From positions 67,001 to 131,000 of the forward strand of contig JAODUP010000555.1 of the NCBI GenBank assembly GCA_025642065.1: a stretch of 64,000 nucleotides of DNA, given 5' to 3'. The stretch comes from Paralvinella palmiformis (lineage: Eukaryota > Annelida > Polychaeta > Terebellida > Alvinellidae). Positions 39,731 to 50,000 of this stretch are shown here, one piece after another (position 1 is the stretch's first letter; each line of letters opens with the position of its first letter). The translations under genes were made by a program, and so were the position numbers. The notes below the pieces were generated by a model, which had not been told where the DNA came from, ran no database searches, and saw only the letters and a program-made list of their open reading frames with translations.

Positions 39731-42700
39731 AGTGACTTGTTTAACTGTGCTGATAGTCTCACCTGCCAACTCCCTCAAGCAACATCCACAATACAAATCA
39801 AACCCTGACCTGGTAATGCTCTGTGTAGTTCTAACCTCTGAAGAAGAGCTTCCCGGGTAATATGTGAAATGATAAAATATAGTGCCACCATCATCATCAT
39901 CTAAACCTGGACTGTGACAGCGATAGATCATTTGACAATTGAGATTATTTTAATATTAACAATGAAGGTTCTGAGACTTGGACACAAAAGGTTTACACAC
40001 ACACGAACAAACACGCACCAGGCATGGGGCAATCGTAATTGATAGAGATCAATTACATGATCTCAATTAATCATATTTGCCATTTCCAGATGCAATGTAA
40101 TGGTAATCAATTGCATCGTAATTGTAATCACAATCAGCGATAACTTTCACAATTACACAAGGTGTTTGAATATTAACCATGTTATATCATGCCAAAACAT
40201 CTATCAGGGTTCATACACATTTTGACATCTCAGATTCCAGGACTTTCCAATGTCAAATTCAAGGAGCTTTTCAATGAATTCACAAACTTTTAACGTGCAA
40301 AGATACACCCTTATTTCGGAAGAAGCGTAACAACTGAATTCCTGTATGCTTATGATGTCCAAATTGCAGGACTTTCAAGGACCTCTACAAAAATTGCAGG
40401 ACTTTCAAGGACATCTACAAAAATTCCAGGACTTTCAAGGACATCTACAAAAATTCCAGGACTTTCAAGGACATCTACAAAAATTCCAGGCGTGGAATCC
40501 AAATTTTCAAGGTTTTCAAGGACCTGAGCGAACCCTGTCTATAGATGCGGTTTCATTCCCATCCCAACCTGAAGTGAGTTTTTAAACTGTATTTCTCGTA
40601 TATATTCTAATTATCCTATATATTATACAGACCTAACCTAGCTATTGTCACGCCACACATGATGCATTTCATGACTAAATATATTTCCCAACCATTTAAA
40701 CCATTCCAATTCTGTTAACATGTAAGATAATGTATTTAAATGGAGTATTGGTGTTTTAATGTCCTTATGAAAACTGGATGTTTATCTACATCTTAAATCA
40801 GTCCAGCTGTGATCTTGTTGTTAAGGCAACCAACCACCAATGGTTCATATGTAACGTTAGTTAGAGTGTAAGACTCATAGCCCAACGGTCACAGGTTCAA
40901 GACTCTGTGAGCTGCAATGCTGCCATGTGGCAACTGGTTCACTCATCCATAAAAAATGAGTACCTGGCAGGATGCAATGACTATGTGTTTGATTGAGTAA
41001 TGCTTTGCGCCTATAATGGCAGCATGCTTGTATGCTCCCTTGGGAGTTGATATGCGTGCTGGGTGGAAACAGGTCTGAGTCAGGGATAATAATATTGTAA
41101 AGTGTCTTAGAGTAGTTATCTAGCTGAATAAGGCGCTATATAAATATCACATATTATTAAAACTAGACATTTGGTGGATTAATTAGCAGGACTTCACTTT
41201 TTTATTTTTGGGGGGGGGCAGTATTTAAACTAATAGATAGTGTAAATCACCTGGTTGTACAATCACCTGGTTATATGATGTGATTATAATAAGTGATGTA
41301 GGCAATGAAGTAAAGGCACTACCAAATGTTTTCACTGCTAATTGACTTAACTGACCAGGTGAACCGAGGGATTAAGCTGGAGATAATATTGAGTTAATGT
41401 CGGATTGATATTGTTTGCACTAATCTCAATTTGTACTAATCCCCCTGATCGCTGCTGTCCAGAAGATCATGTCTTTGAACAATTCATGTACATCAAGAAC
41501 AATTCTCACTTTGATTAGTAAACTTTGTGCGTTATCTGCCAAATTGTTCAAATCAGTAGCAGGTGCTTACAATGTCATCATTCAATATCATCTGTTTATA
41601 TCATTTAATAGCATGTGTTTAACTGTTTACAACACACATATCTTCAAATTTCATACACGCGTTTATAATCATAACATGCATATCAAAATTACTATTCACC
41701 TCATATGTTTATGACCATTATTCAACTTCATGCATCTATAACCATTGTTCAAATTCATGGCGTTATAATCATTTTCAATTTCATGTGATCATGCATATCA
41801 CATCACCAGATTAATAAATCTACTTCCAGGAACGTCCAGTGTTTTTATTTAGTTGTTATATTGGTATTATACATGTAACTAACTGAATACTGATGAAGAA
41901 TCACATTCATGTTTGTGTGATATATATTTTATACACGATTACTTTACAATGTAATCGCAATCAATTACAATCAGAATTAATGTAATCATAATATTCTATC
42001 CAGATTCTAACCCACAACCTGGCGGTTGCGTGTGCAGCATTTGACCACTGGACCATCTGAACACCTCAAATTACTGAATGAACTACCATGCTCAGTGGAG
42101 GGGATCACAGATCACTACCGCCCGTGTTCAAATCTCGGCGTGGGCATATCTGAAGGTTGTTTCATCTTTGACTTCACTCCATTACCTTTGGAGGTCGCTC
42201 GGCCCATTTAGCCTACATTGTGCACAAAAACGGCCAAAAAACACCAATCATCATGACCATGCTCAGTGGTGGCTTGTTGCATAACTGGAGCTTAATACCA
42301 CTTTACTGGATCACTAATTATCACCAGCAGTCGGGAAAGATTAACTAAGCATCCAAAATGTTTGGCGTGATGGGAGACATTGTCAAAACACAAAGAATTA
42401 ATTTGTTTCACTTTATTAGAAAAAAGTATTAATTCATTCTTTTTTCTATGAACACACAGACACCTGCACATTTGGCAGTATTTAGTAAGATCCCAGAATA
42501 TCAATCACTTTATATCACCACTGACCAAAGAACTTCATCAGTTAATGCAATTCAACACTTCAAAATAATTATGCACAAATCTTCATAAAAGTCAACCCAG
42601 ACACAATAACCTTTTTATAAATAAACCCACATATCTGCAGTTATACTGATTACCCTGTTGGCAACCAGCAAAAACAGTAGACCCCCATCATAATATGGAT

Positions 42701-45128
42701 GTTGGGGGGGGTCCACAAGCTGTCCATCATGTTATAGGTGGACCGCTAAGAGAGACTGAGAACTGTCAGGTAGATGAAAATAGGGAGCCCACGTATTTGC
42801 CTCGTTTTGCACCATCCTTGTAGATTACATACAACTGTTTATTTAAAAAATATTCATCAGTTGTCGGCTTAAACATAAATCTTACCACAGTGTTTGCGTG
42901 GATAATAAAATCTTTCAGCTAAATTGTGCAAAAAGTAACAGCCATGTTTCATTGGTGATAGTCACCCATCAAAAATAGTGCATGCTTTTCAGATGAAGGT
43001 AGCACGCCAAATAAATCCACCTATGTTCGTAGGTGCACATGCACAAAAAATGTCTGCGGAAATGTATTTTTTGTGTATTTTCTTTTGTAATGAAAACAGT
43101 TTGTAATTTCCCTTCTGGTTTGTACACGGGAGTAGAGTAACATGGTCCTTGTTCTGTCTGAAACCGTAATGCTTATTGTCAGTCTTGAGTGCTAGTGTCT
43201 TATAGTGTCTTGTAGAGAGTGGCTTCGTGAGCATTGTACGGAGGTCTGTTATACATAAAATATGATCTCTAATTGCACTAAATAAAACATACGCAATAGC
43301 TGCATATAAACAAATCCTACGGTAACAGGATTTTAGCAAAAACAGAAAGACAACAGGGCAACTGACAGTAACTTGATTGTGTATGATTTAATGAGAGCGT
43401 ATGGATGTGTAATGTTCAGTGGGCATCTAAATGTGTGTGTGTCAGTGCGTTAAAAAAATATCGCACAATTAATCTCGAGAAAAAGATTTTTTAATATAAT
43501 TTCTGACATATTCTATAAGAAAAAGATTTTTAATAAGAATTCTGACATATTCTAGAAAAAAAACATCTTTAATATGATTTGTGACATATTCTAGAAGAAA
43601 TTTTTTTAAATATGATTTGTGACATTTTCTAGAAGAAAAACATTTCTAATACAATTTGTGACATATTCTAGAAGAAAAAGATTGTCAATTCTAATCAATT
43701 CCATTTGGTCAATTCCAAATCAAATTTTTCAATTCCAATTCAGTTCTTTACTGATTTTTTTTTTACCATGAGTAGGTACTCCCGAGTACTTACATCAGTA
43801 GTACATGGAATACCTACTCTGAGTAGTTTATATTCCAAGTACAATTGTCATGGAAGAAATAGTTCTGAATTAAAAAATTAAATGATTTCTGGATTAAATG
43901 TTTTGTGGGAAACTTCAATTCCAAATTTATCAATTCTAATTCCTTTTTTAAGTACGTTGTTGCGTAGCCGAGCATCGAAAACCTGTTCGCTGTGGCTAAA
44001 GGTCTGAGACCTCAATCCGCATGTGCATTTTTCTGGTCCTCAGACGCAGAGCAGGAAGCAGAGCATTGAAACCATCAACCTGAAAGGTTCTCTTTCAGGT
44101 CACTGGTCAGAAACGTGTATACTGGTGGTAAAGAGCCAATGACTGAGCACTATTTTGGCTTGTTTCTATAAGAGGCTGTGCCCTACAGTGATGGCCTGGG
44201 GTATCGATTCCCCTCAGCACTATCGGGAGCCAGCGCATACGCGCTGAGTGCTCAGACATTTAGCGACAGCAAACAGGATTCCGATGCTCGGCTATGCAAC
44301 CACTTCATTTAAAAAAATAATCAATTCCAATCCCAGAATTGACCATCAATTCCAAGTCTGGATATTGAATTGACCTGTGTCTGTTCGAGAAGAAAAACAT
44401 TTTTAATATGATTTCACATGTCCTGGGCTAGTGTGTTTCCAGCCCTGTCAGTGTCTCTACCCATGGACAAACACACCGACATATGCATTACCTTATGACA
44501 TGCTCGTGATATGGATAGTGGTCAGAAATTATTTTATTGATCACTGACACTACATATCACGAAGTGATGAATCCATTAATCAGTTAGTGCAACCACTGGC
44601 ACTGTTAATATACTTAATCAGTTAATCAGTATTATTAGACTTCTAGTCAGTCTAAATCTAGACTATAGTCGTATAGACTCTAGAACCAGACTAATAGTCT
44701 AAATATACTAATCTGTTTAAATTGTGAACTAGAAATAAATCGGTAATTCACTAATTCAGTAATTTTCTAAAAAAATTATACTAAAATAACTCATAGGCCG
44801 TGACAGGAGATGCCTAATTAGCCAGTTAACCAAATTTATCCACTATGACCTCTATGTCTAATTTAAGAAGTAACAATTACTTACTACATTAGTTGCATTA
44901 GCAATTAGTTTACACACTCGAGAAGTGTAACCTAGTCCAACCCCCCCCCCTGCCCCGTCTCTGGCGCCTGGTTACTGCAGTGTAGATCTAAAATGCTGAC
45001 ATTTATTGAGTCAGTCATTATTCTCGCCCTACATGACCTAAGTGGAAAACTTACCCATTTTTGATAGGCTGTAAAGTAATAGGGACGGCTCTCCCGAAAC
45101 GGGAAATCCTGTTCAATGATCGAATCAT
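16666..45128 (-). CDS. ACADVL: Very long-chain specific acyl-CoA dehydrogenase, mitochondrial (complete, 19 exons)
   Basis: FAD enzyme of the inner mitochondrial membrane catalysing the first step of long-chain fatty-acid beta-oxidation. Coding exons, all - strand: 45128-45055, 37122-37004, 34056-33992, 33118-33010, 29515-29421, 29228-29097, 28244-28131, 27470-27385, 25128-25034, 23579-23476, 23109-23005, 22811-22725, 22212-22150, 21957-21856, 21469-21372, 20348-20276, 19920-19848, 17293-17145, 16803-16666 (TGA). They total 1881 nt, so 626 residues; human VLCAD has about 655. The ATG exon encodes [15 protein letters not shown]; residues 1-40 are basic with no acidic residue, a mitochondrial presequence. 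Visible motifs: [12 protein letters not shown], the dehydrogenase signature [13 protein letters not shown] (186-198), KIWISNGG (219-226), [19 protein letters not shown], and RIFEGTND with the catalytic-base Glu at 434. The C-terminal domain that separates VLCAD from short- and medium-chain enzymes follows (about 451-626, including [16 protein letters not shown]). Each exon junction keeps frame. ACAD9 is the closest alternative; ESRSFA and the C-terminus favour VLCAD. Confidence 0.97.
17369..17437. repeat. Two-copy direct repeat, about 33 bp
   Basis: A unit containing AAATCTGGCATCATGCACAG is present twice in tandem, just upstream of the penultimate ACADVL coding exon. Confidence 0.85.
18510..18890 (-). 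mobile_element. 3' end of a CR1/L2-like LINE
   Basis: The - strand encodes [20 protein letters not shown] followed by [14 protein letters not shown] and [13 protein letters not shown], the usual C-terminal block of a LINE ORF2 after the reverse transcriptase. An ATT-repeat tail lies at its 3' side (18536-18515). It lies in the last-but-one ACADVL intron group, in the same orientation as the gene. Confidence 0.75.
19098..19215 (-). mobile_element. SINE fragment (family C)
   Basis: The reverse strand carries a B-box-like GGTTTGAAGCC and a gagca-type A-box region. It is diverged and recognised by comparison with 13317-13460. Confidence 0.45.
19974..20000. repeat. (AT)n microsatellite
   Basis: AT repeat in an ACADVL intron, close to the exon at 19920-19848. 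Confidence 0.9.
20370..20403. repeat. (AT)n microsatellite near an ACADVL exon
   Basis: AT repeat starting about 20 bp upstream of the exon at 20348-20276. The CAGGGTTCAAACAC stretch directly beyond it (20405) looks like the end of the CAGGGTTC-type transposon also seen at 40205. Confidence 0.85.
23214..23338 (-). mobile_element. tRNA-derived SINE (family A), truncated
   Basis: The body of the family (GGTAGGCTAAATGGGC, then CCAAAGGTAATGAAGCGAAG, as written on the + strand) is present, but the tRNA-like head is lost. It lies in an ACADVL intron. Confidence 0.75.
24010..24910 (-). pseudogene. hAT-superfamily transposase relic
   Basis: The - strand reads [12 protein letters not shown] then, in another frame, [19 protein letters not shown] and [19 protein letters not shown]. 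About 250 bp on it reads [17 protein letters not shown] and [15 protein letters not shown]. The first part resembles the start of the RNase-H-like core of hAT-type transposases and the last resembles their C-terminal dimerisation block (...ADCERIFS...). Frame changes and stops show it is dead. It sits inside the ACADVL intron between exons 25128-25034 and 23579-23476, on the same strand. Confidence 0.7.
26577..26768 (-). mobile_element. tRNA-derived SINE (family A)
   Basis: Near full length on the - strand: the tRNA-like head with a GGTCTCATTGGTAGTGTGTT A-box region at the high-coordinate end, and the conserved body ending near 26585. It lies in an ACADVL intron. Confidence 0.8.
27110..27250 (-). 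mobile_element. tRNA-derived SINE (family C)
   Basis: Reverse copy: TATGTCCCAG-type tail at low coordinates, GGTTCTGATCAAATC-like B box and AGTGTAGCTGTTAGAACACT-like A box at the high end. It lies in an ACADVL intron. Confidence 0.6.
27675..27842 (-). mobile_element. tRNA-derived SINE (family A)
   Basis: Same body and head as the copy at 26577-26768, with a small internal deletion near 27728. It lies in the next ACADVL intron upstream, about 200 bp from the exon at 27470-27385. Confidence 0.8.
33250..33416 (-). mobile_element. tRNA-derived SINE (family A)
   Basis: Reverse-strand copy with B box GGTTCAAACCC and an ACTGGTAGTGCGG-like A box. It stands 50 bp from a second copy (33466-33652) in the same orientation. 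Confidence 0.8.
33466..33652 (-). mobile_element. tRNA-derived SINE (family A)
   Basis: One of the best-preserved copies. On the - strand: GGCGCCTCCGTGGTCTAGCA head, B box GTTCGAATCTCGG, then the conserved body. Same orientation as the neighbour at 33250-33416. Confidence 0.85.
34625..36480 (-). mobile_element. Penelope-like retroelement with GIY-YIG endonuclease, degenerate
   Basis: On the - strand, in order: [12 protein letters not shown] at 36233-36480; then, after a frame change, [46 protein letters not shown] and the reverse-transcriptase active-site region [15 protein letters not shown] (36231-35665); then [17 protein letters not shown] (35660-35454); then a GIY-YIG nuclease domain ([18 protein letters not shown] with the downstream Arg in LHVRMNGHR; 35358-34933). 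The order reverse transcriptase then GIY-YIG is that of Penelope-like elements. At least three frame breaks make it inactive. It fills much of the second ACADVL intron, on the same strand as the gene. Confidence 0.88.
36325..37040. repeat. Tandem duplication (about 356 bp) that includes the edge of ACADVL exon 2
   Basis: Unit A (36325-36679) and unit B (36681-37040) both begin ATAACACCAGAATTTCTTAG and both end CCTGCTCCACTTCAATCTT. Unit B ends inside the real exon (37122-37004). Unit A therefore carries 37 bp of copied exon (36643-36679) plus an intact GT donor at 36642-36641 on the - strand. The low-coordinate part of each unit is Penelope-like element sequence. Units differ by substitutions and small indels. 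Confidence 0.9.
37282..37875. mobile_element. MITE related to the pogo-like element
   Basis: It starts CTATATTCGCTTACAAGTC and ends ACACGAGTATATATGG, diverged versions of the termini at 1354-2887, again flanked by TA (37280-37281 and 37876-37877). The interior shares the block with CAGCTGGTAGGAAATATGAC. It lies in the first ACADVL intron. Confidence 0.7.
37930..38370. mobile_element. Second MITE copy or internal duplication next to the previous one
   Basis: About 340 bp of the previous element, including GGTGAAAATTAATCGTTATT and the end ACACGAGTATATATGG, is repeated directly. The left terminus is missing, so this is either a truncated copy or a tandem duplication within one element. Confidence 0.65.
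38697..38724. repeat. (AT)n microsatellite
   Basis: AT repeat in the first ACADVL intron; a short CA run follows at about 38889. Confidence 0.9.
39641..39731 (+). mobile_element. SINE family A head fragment joined to an AT repeat
   Basis: The tRNA-like head GCGCCTCCATGATCTAACGG plus GGATCACAGATCACTACC stops abruptly at an (AT)n run (39690-39731). Confidence 0.65.
40205..40537. mobile_element. CAGGGTTC-type MITE containing a 30-bp minisatellite
   Basis: The ends CAGGGTTC and GAACCCTG are inverted, with TCTAT on both outer sides (40200-40204 and 40538-40542). Inside, a 30-bp unit with CCAGGACTTTCAAGGACATC is repeated about four times (roughly 40365-40490). Length is 333 bp. It lies in the first ACADVL intron. 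Confidence 0.7.
40849..41155 (+). mobile_element. tRNA-derived SINE (family B), near full length
   Basis: tRNA-like head with B box GGTTCAAGACTC, body with CGCCTATAATGGCAGCATGC, and a tail GGCGCTATATAAATATCACA followed by ATTATT. Other copies are at 58795-58975 (+) and 61060-61378 (-). Confidence 0.75.
42095..42257 (+). mobile_element. tRNA-derived SINE (family A)
   Basis: Forward copy: GATCACAGATCACTACC, B box GTTCAAATCTCGG, the conserved body, and a CATCAATCATCAT-type end. The A-box end of the head is replaced by unrelated sequence. It lies in the first ACADVL intron. Confidence 0.8.
43686..44385. mobile_element. TCAATTCCAA-type repetitive element inserted in the minisatellite
   Basis: It is rich in TCAATTCCAA / TTGGAATTGA words, contains GAGTAGGTACT-type palindromes, and ends GAATTGACCTGTGTCTG. 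A second copy lies at 49620-49925, with the matching end GAATTGACCCCATGTCTGG, and a fragment at 47235-47345. The superfamily is not identified. Another element is nested in it at 43956-44303. Confidence 0.65.
43956..44303. mobile_element. Nested DNA transposon with GCATAGCCGAGCATCG inverted termini
   Basis: The left end GTTGTTGCGTAGCCGAGCAT is mirrored by the right end, which reads GTGGTTGCATAGCCGAGCAT on the other strand. The similarity continues inward to about 30 bp (AACCTGTT against AATCCTGTT). There is no coding sequence. A related fragment with TACAGTGACGGCCTGGGG is at about 56184. Confidence 0.75.
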
Positions 45129-45480
45129 ATTTGATCTATACGATGTTCCTTTGCTCCTAAAACACCCAAACTAGCACGTCAACCAGGTTCACAGTCAAGA
45201 GGCCACAGAAAATGACCTTTCTAGGCCAAAGGTTGTTCGGTAGGGTTGTTCTATATAGTATAATAGAATATAAAAATATGTTCATAATACATGCAAAGAT
45301 GTGAAATAACAGAATTACTGAGTATTAGTAGTAGTAGTAACAGTAGTAGTAGTAGTAGCAGCAGCAATAATAATAATCATAATAATACACAACAACTAGT
45401 CGTTTTAAGGCCACTTAGCCTTCTTACGACTTACGAGGGAGGTAACCAGTGGGACCCCCTAAATGTTCTCAAAATTGTTA

Positions 45481-45690
45481 GCGTTCGGCCGTGGTACTAT
45501 AGTAGGAGGAGTTGTTCATCCAGCCAGGCAACTGGCAAGGTTTTCTCCACCGAACATGCCATATATTCTTCCGTGGGGAAGCTATAAACTACAGACCATA
45601 TGCGTCTCCCTTATTTGAGGTTGCCATGCAGCCACGTTAAAAAAACCTGCCATTTCGGCTCTTAGTATTATTACTCTACCTCTCACAACA
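45481..45690 (+). mobile_element. SINE-like repeat (family D), headless
   Basis: GGCCGTGGTACTATAGTAGG, then GGCAAGGTTTTCTCC, GTGGGGAAGCTATAAACTAC and TTTGAGGTTGCCATGCAGCC are shared with the reverse copy at 60380-60647, which also keeps a tRNA-like head. Confidence 0.7.
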
Positions 45691-46067
45691 TCCACCTCAT
45701 GATAGTATAGGCAGCTCGGCATATTGATGTGACAGCTCTTTAAACTTCCCCCATGTATAACACGCTCACCACTGATCCTGAATTCGCCCGTCCACCTTTG
45801 CTCACTATATCCCACAGTTAACAAAACTTTCCAACTCTGTGCGTCTAGACACACTTACACCATCGATCTTGATCCCATATTCAGTCAATGAAACTTTCAA
45901 CCCTGAGGGTCAATTATGGACCCACGTACCACCAAATCTTCTACATCTCACTGAGTTACTTCTAATACATATCACATACACAAGCAAACACACACACACA
46001 CACCACACCACACCACACCACATGATGAAAATTAAGGAACTGGCTATATACACAGTATGGATATTAA

Positions 46068-46091
46068 AAGATGAGCTTCGTAGCTCATCTT
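46068..46091. repeat. Perfect hairpin
   Basis: AAGATGAGCT and AGCTCATCTT pair as a 10-bp stem around a TCGT loop, about 940 bp upstream of the MED11 start. Confidence 0.8.
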
Positions 46092-46851
46092 CTAATTTCA
46101 GTGCTAACATGATTTACATTTAAATTGTCCATATATGTTTGGTGAATGAACATCTGCTGTAAAATTTCATGAAAATTTTAATATAGTATCTTTAAGGTAC
46201 TAATTAAGTTACAACAGAAGATATTATACCAGCTCTAAATTATGTATAATGACATTAACCACATTTACCGTGAAAAAAAAGTAGACTTAATGCAGAACTA
46301 GTTTGGTTTTAAACTAATATATGTGCATATATATATTCATGCATGTTCTTATTAAATTTGATGAATAACAAATTGCTGTGACTCTAGGAAAATAGCCTTT
46401 AATCTGACTTTCTTTATTACATAATACACTACAAGGATTACAAATCATCATTATAGCTCAATTAATTATTATTGCACATATATGAAATTTCTGCTTAATA
46501 TTATTACATTTTTTTATAAATATTCTCTCATATGATGCAGACAGTGCTATGACTTAATTCGTATAGTATACGGAACATATTTATAATTGGAATCGATATA
46601 TCACAACTTAAGTTTTTGCATGAAATTTTATTACAATTTGACAATAAGTAACTATATAACGCCACGAAAGTTATCGGTGAGGTGCGATTATAAAACTCTT
46701 TCGGTCATTTTAAGTTTTTGTCTTGATTCAGTTCCTTTGTAGATCTAGTATATCGGTACATTTATTTGTATCACCAGAAATAATGTCCACTATATTATAT
46801 TTTATATCGTTCATCTGTTCGTGATATATATTAAATATTCTTAATAGCATT

Positions 46852-46852
<1 letters not shown>

Positions 46853-46885
<33 letters not shown>
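46853..46885. repeat. (AT)n microsatellite
   Basis: AT run about 140 bp upstream of the MED11 ATG. Confidence 0.9.
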
Positions 46886-46891
<6 letters not shown>

Positions 46892-47025
46892 TAGGAAAAT
46901 ACTATCTAGTCGACTAATTATATTATTCTTGATTCACTAGCCTGATTTACACATATCAACCATAACCCTAATTTTGATACACCCTTAAAACAAATCTTGT
47001 CCCAATCAAAAATTAAAAGGTAAAA

Positions 47026-50000
47026 ATGTCTTCGCCTTCGGATAATTTACAGCAGTTAGAAGCAATAGAACAACAAGTATCTTCTGCCCTCCAGAGTGCT
47101 GGTAATGTTTAGCAGTATTGCAATAAAAAACTTATAGACGTCATTTATTTTCATGTTAGTCGGTAGCGTATTACGGTATTGGGTTCTAATGGGCATCGGT
47201 ACGGTTTATGACGGGCGATAATACGCTATTTAAGGACAGTTTTTGGAATTGATTATTTAAAAAAAGGGAATTGGAATTGAAGTTTCCTACAAAAAAATTC
47301 ACAACTTAATTTACCATTTTATTTTTTCATTCAGAAATAGATCTAGAAGTCTCTGTAAAAATGGTTTTGTTTACTTACGATCATTCACTGAAAATCCAAG
47401 AATTGTGTGCGTCATCTGCGCCCGAATTCCAAATGACATAAATTATGCAAAAACAATTGATAAATTCTGGAACTATAAACAAATCACAATCACTGTATGT
47501 CACTGCACTGTTGATACTTCATGTTGATACTTCATGCAAACTGTGATTGTATCCGACAGAGCCCCCTCAACCTCAATGAATATTCAGTAGTGAATATCAA
47601 GAAAGGCTGGTGCCGTGTGAAATCTCTCCCCTGTCCAATATCTTTTAAGGACAGGTATCAGCCTGATCTTGACCATATGGCATATCCCACTCTGATTCGC
47701 AGAATATCAGACTTTTGAGCATATTTCTGTTCTATTAGTGAGACACGTCATATGCTGCAATGATCCCCATTTCAAGCTCCTCCAAATATCAGTAATTTGC
47801 TTTAGAAACTAAAGTAAAATGGTCATGTGTTGGCACTTTCATGAAAAATTAACTCAGCTAGTTTGTAAATTTGAGTCTGTAAATAGAAAAGCAGACTCAA
47901 CAGTTCTCCAGAAAAACTCGACTGCACTGGAAGAGTGGAGTAACAAATGGCAATTGAAATTTAATGCAGATAAATGCAAGTTATTGCACTTAGGAGTAGA
48001 AAATCCAATACAAAAGTATTGTGCAATCCTTTCCAGAAAACCACTAGAACTACATGAGACTGAACTGGAAAAAGATCCACATAGGTGGATATAGACCCTG
48101 CATTAAACTTCAGTCAACACTGTGAAAAACAGGTCAACAAAGGAAAGTGAATACTGGGCTTGATACACAGAACATATTCCTATTTTGATGCTGTGTCTGT
48201 GACCAGATTATTTATGTCACTGGTTTGATCACAACTCGAATATGGTAATGCAGCCTGGAGGCCCCTCTACAACAATACCACCCTACTTGGGAATGTACAA
48301 AGATGCCATTAAAGCACATAAACCTATATGAACCTGGATTTTAGCTGTGAGTTATCCTGAATAAAACACTTATAATACGTTTCAGCTACTGGTACATATG
48401 ACAGGGATGATAATTTTCCATATTTTACCAGATTTCTAGTGTTTCCAGTGCCGAAAATAAAATTTTGGGAGATGAGTGGGTCAAACTGGTTTGGAAAAAA
48501 AATTCTCGTGCAACAGTCAAGTTTTATTCTCACACTAGTAGTCTCAGATTGTCTTTAAAATGCACAAAACCTACATTTTCCACCACACACCCATGTTCAT
48601 GTGAATCACTCTGCTCTTCGACTTACTTTCCTGCTTTTCAGAATTTTTTCCCCCAAAAGAAACTCTCATGCCTAATATGTCATGCTTTTCAACCACATTT
48701 GGCATAAATTTGTGTTCATTTTATTAAACAAGATTAGCTTCAGTCATGTTCTTACCTTTCTGTATTTATGGATAACTGTCTCCAGTGTATGAATTTGATT
48801 CTACCGCAGATCCATCATTTTGCCAATAATTCTTAATTAAGCCATTGTTTTTTTAATGCTTGTTTTATGGAAAATTTGCCTCCAGAAAATTAGGGTCGAT
48901 CAAGACAATAAAAATCGGTCTAAAAAAATATTTTGTATAACATATCCTTCCATTAGTTGAGATTTGGCAATATCTCCAATAGTTTAGCTTTTTCAGCCTT
49001 TATTAGTTTCTTTTTATCGTTAAAAGTACACAATAGACATATAACTGTCTTTCCAATGGATTCTTACGCGGTTGTTGATTGGTTAATGCTAGTACTGTTG
49101 CAAATTGAGCCACATATTTTAATAAGCTTACAGCCGATATATATATATATCACAGGGTTGGGTTTATGACAGTCATAAACAGGTTTATGACATGACAGTG
49201 TCATAAACCTATCGTAAATACCTTTAGGACGTCAAATACCGTCGTAAATTGTCAAACCTTTTTATTCACTCTATATTTTGTGATTTAAATTTTTTTAACT
49301 TTCAATTTTAATCTATTTAAACTAGTTGTGGATTATCATTATATCAGAATTAATATATTTATATATTACAAACGTGAATGTAAAATTATATTTTATGTTG
49401 GTCACTCTTATATTTTTTACAATTCAGTAATAACAGAAATAATTTGGAGATATATTTTATTCAATAACCATAACAGATGACATGTATAATTGAATCAGTC
49501 CATTTAATGCATCAATAATACAAATCACAAAATCCTTGGAGGATCATCACGTGACAAAATACAAGCTTGGCTGTTTAATATTTGATATGAAAGCTATGAG
49601 GTGAATTAATGGATTCAGAGTAGCAGAAGATGGTGTCAATTCGACATCAAATTTATCAATTCTAATTCCATTTTTTACCTACTCTTTTTTACGTACTACT
49701 TTTTACTATGAGTAGGTACTCTGAGTACCTACTTGAAATACCTACTCTGAGTAGTTTATATTCCAAGTAGGATTGTCATGGAAGGAATATTTCTGAATGA
49801 AAAAATTTAATGGTAAATTAATTTGTGAATTTAATTTTTTGTAGCAAACTTCAATTCCAAATTTATAATTCCATTAAAAAAACTCCAATTTTGGAATTGA
49901 ATTGACCCCATGTCTGGTAGCAGATATCTTTCGCTCTTGCCACATTGAGGATCATTAAGTGAAGCCACTTGTCACTGTCAGTGCATGGTCAGCCACAGAT

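Larger units (their letters stand above)
43472..44416. repeat. Minisatellite, 39-bp unit, split by a transposon
   Basis: GACATATTCTAGAAGAAAAA-type units recur at 43505, 43544, 43583, 43621 and 43660 (steps 39, 39, 38, 39). The array stops near 43685 and one more unit (GAGAAGAAAAACATTTTTAA) reappears at about 44388-44416. The DNA between is the nested insertion described next. Confidence 0.85.
45129..47025. promoter_or_regulatory. Head-to-head upstream region of ACADVL and MED11
   Basis: 1.9 kb separates the two start codons, so both promoters and 5' UTRs must lie here, unless an untranslated first exon lies elsewhere. No TATA box or CpG-rich block stands out. A SINE-like repeat (45481-45690) and a hairpin (46068-46091) lie within it. 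(AT)n occurs at 46853-46885, just upstream of MED11. Confidence 0.5.

Noticed and set aside
42989..43339. 116-residue frame on the - strand in ACADVL intron 1
   Set aside because: No family resemblance, odd composition, and it overlaps intronic DNA with no splice logic.
45582..45854. 90-residue frame on the - strand upstream of ACADVL
   Set aside because: Much of it is the antisense of a family D SINE-like repeat.
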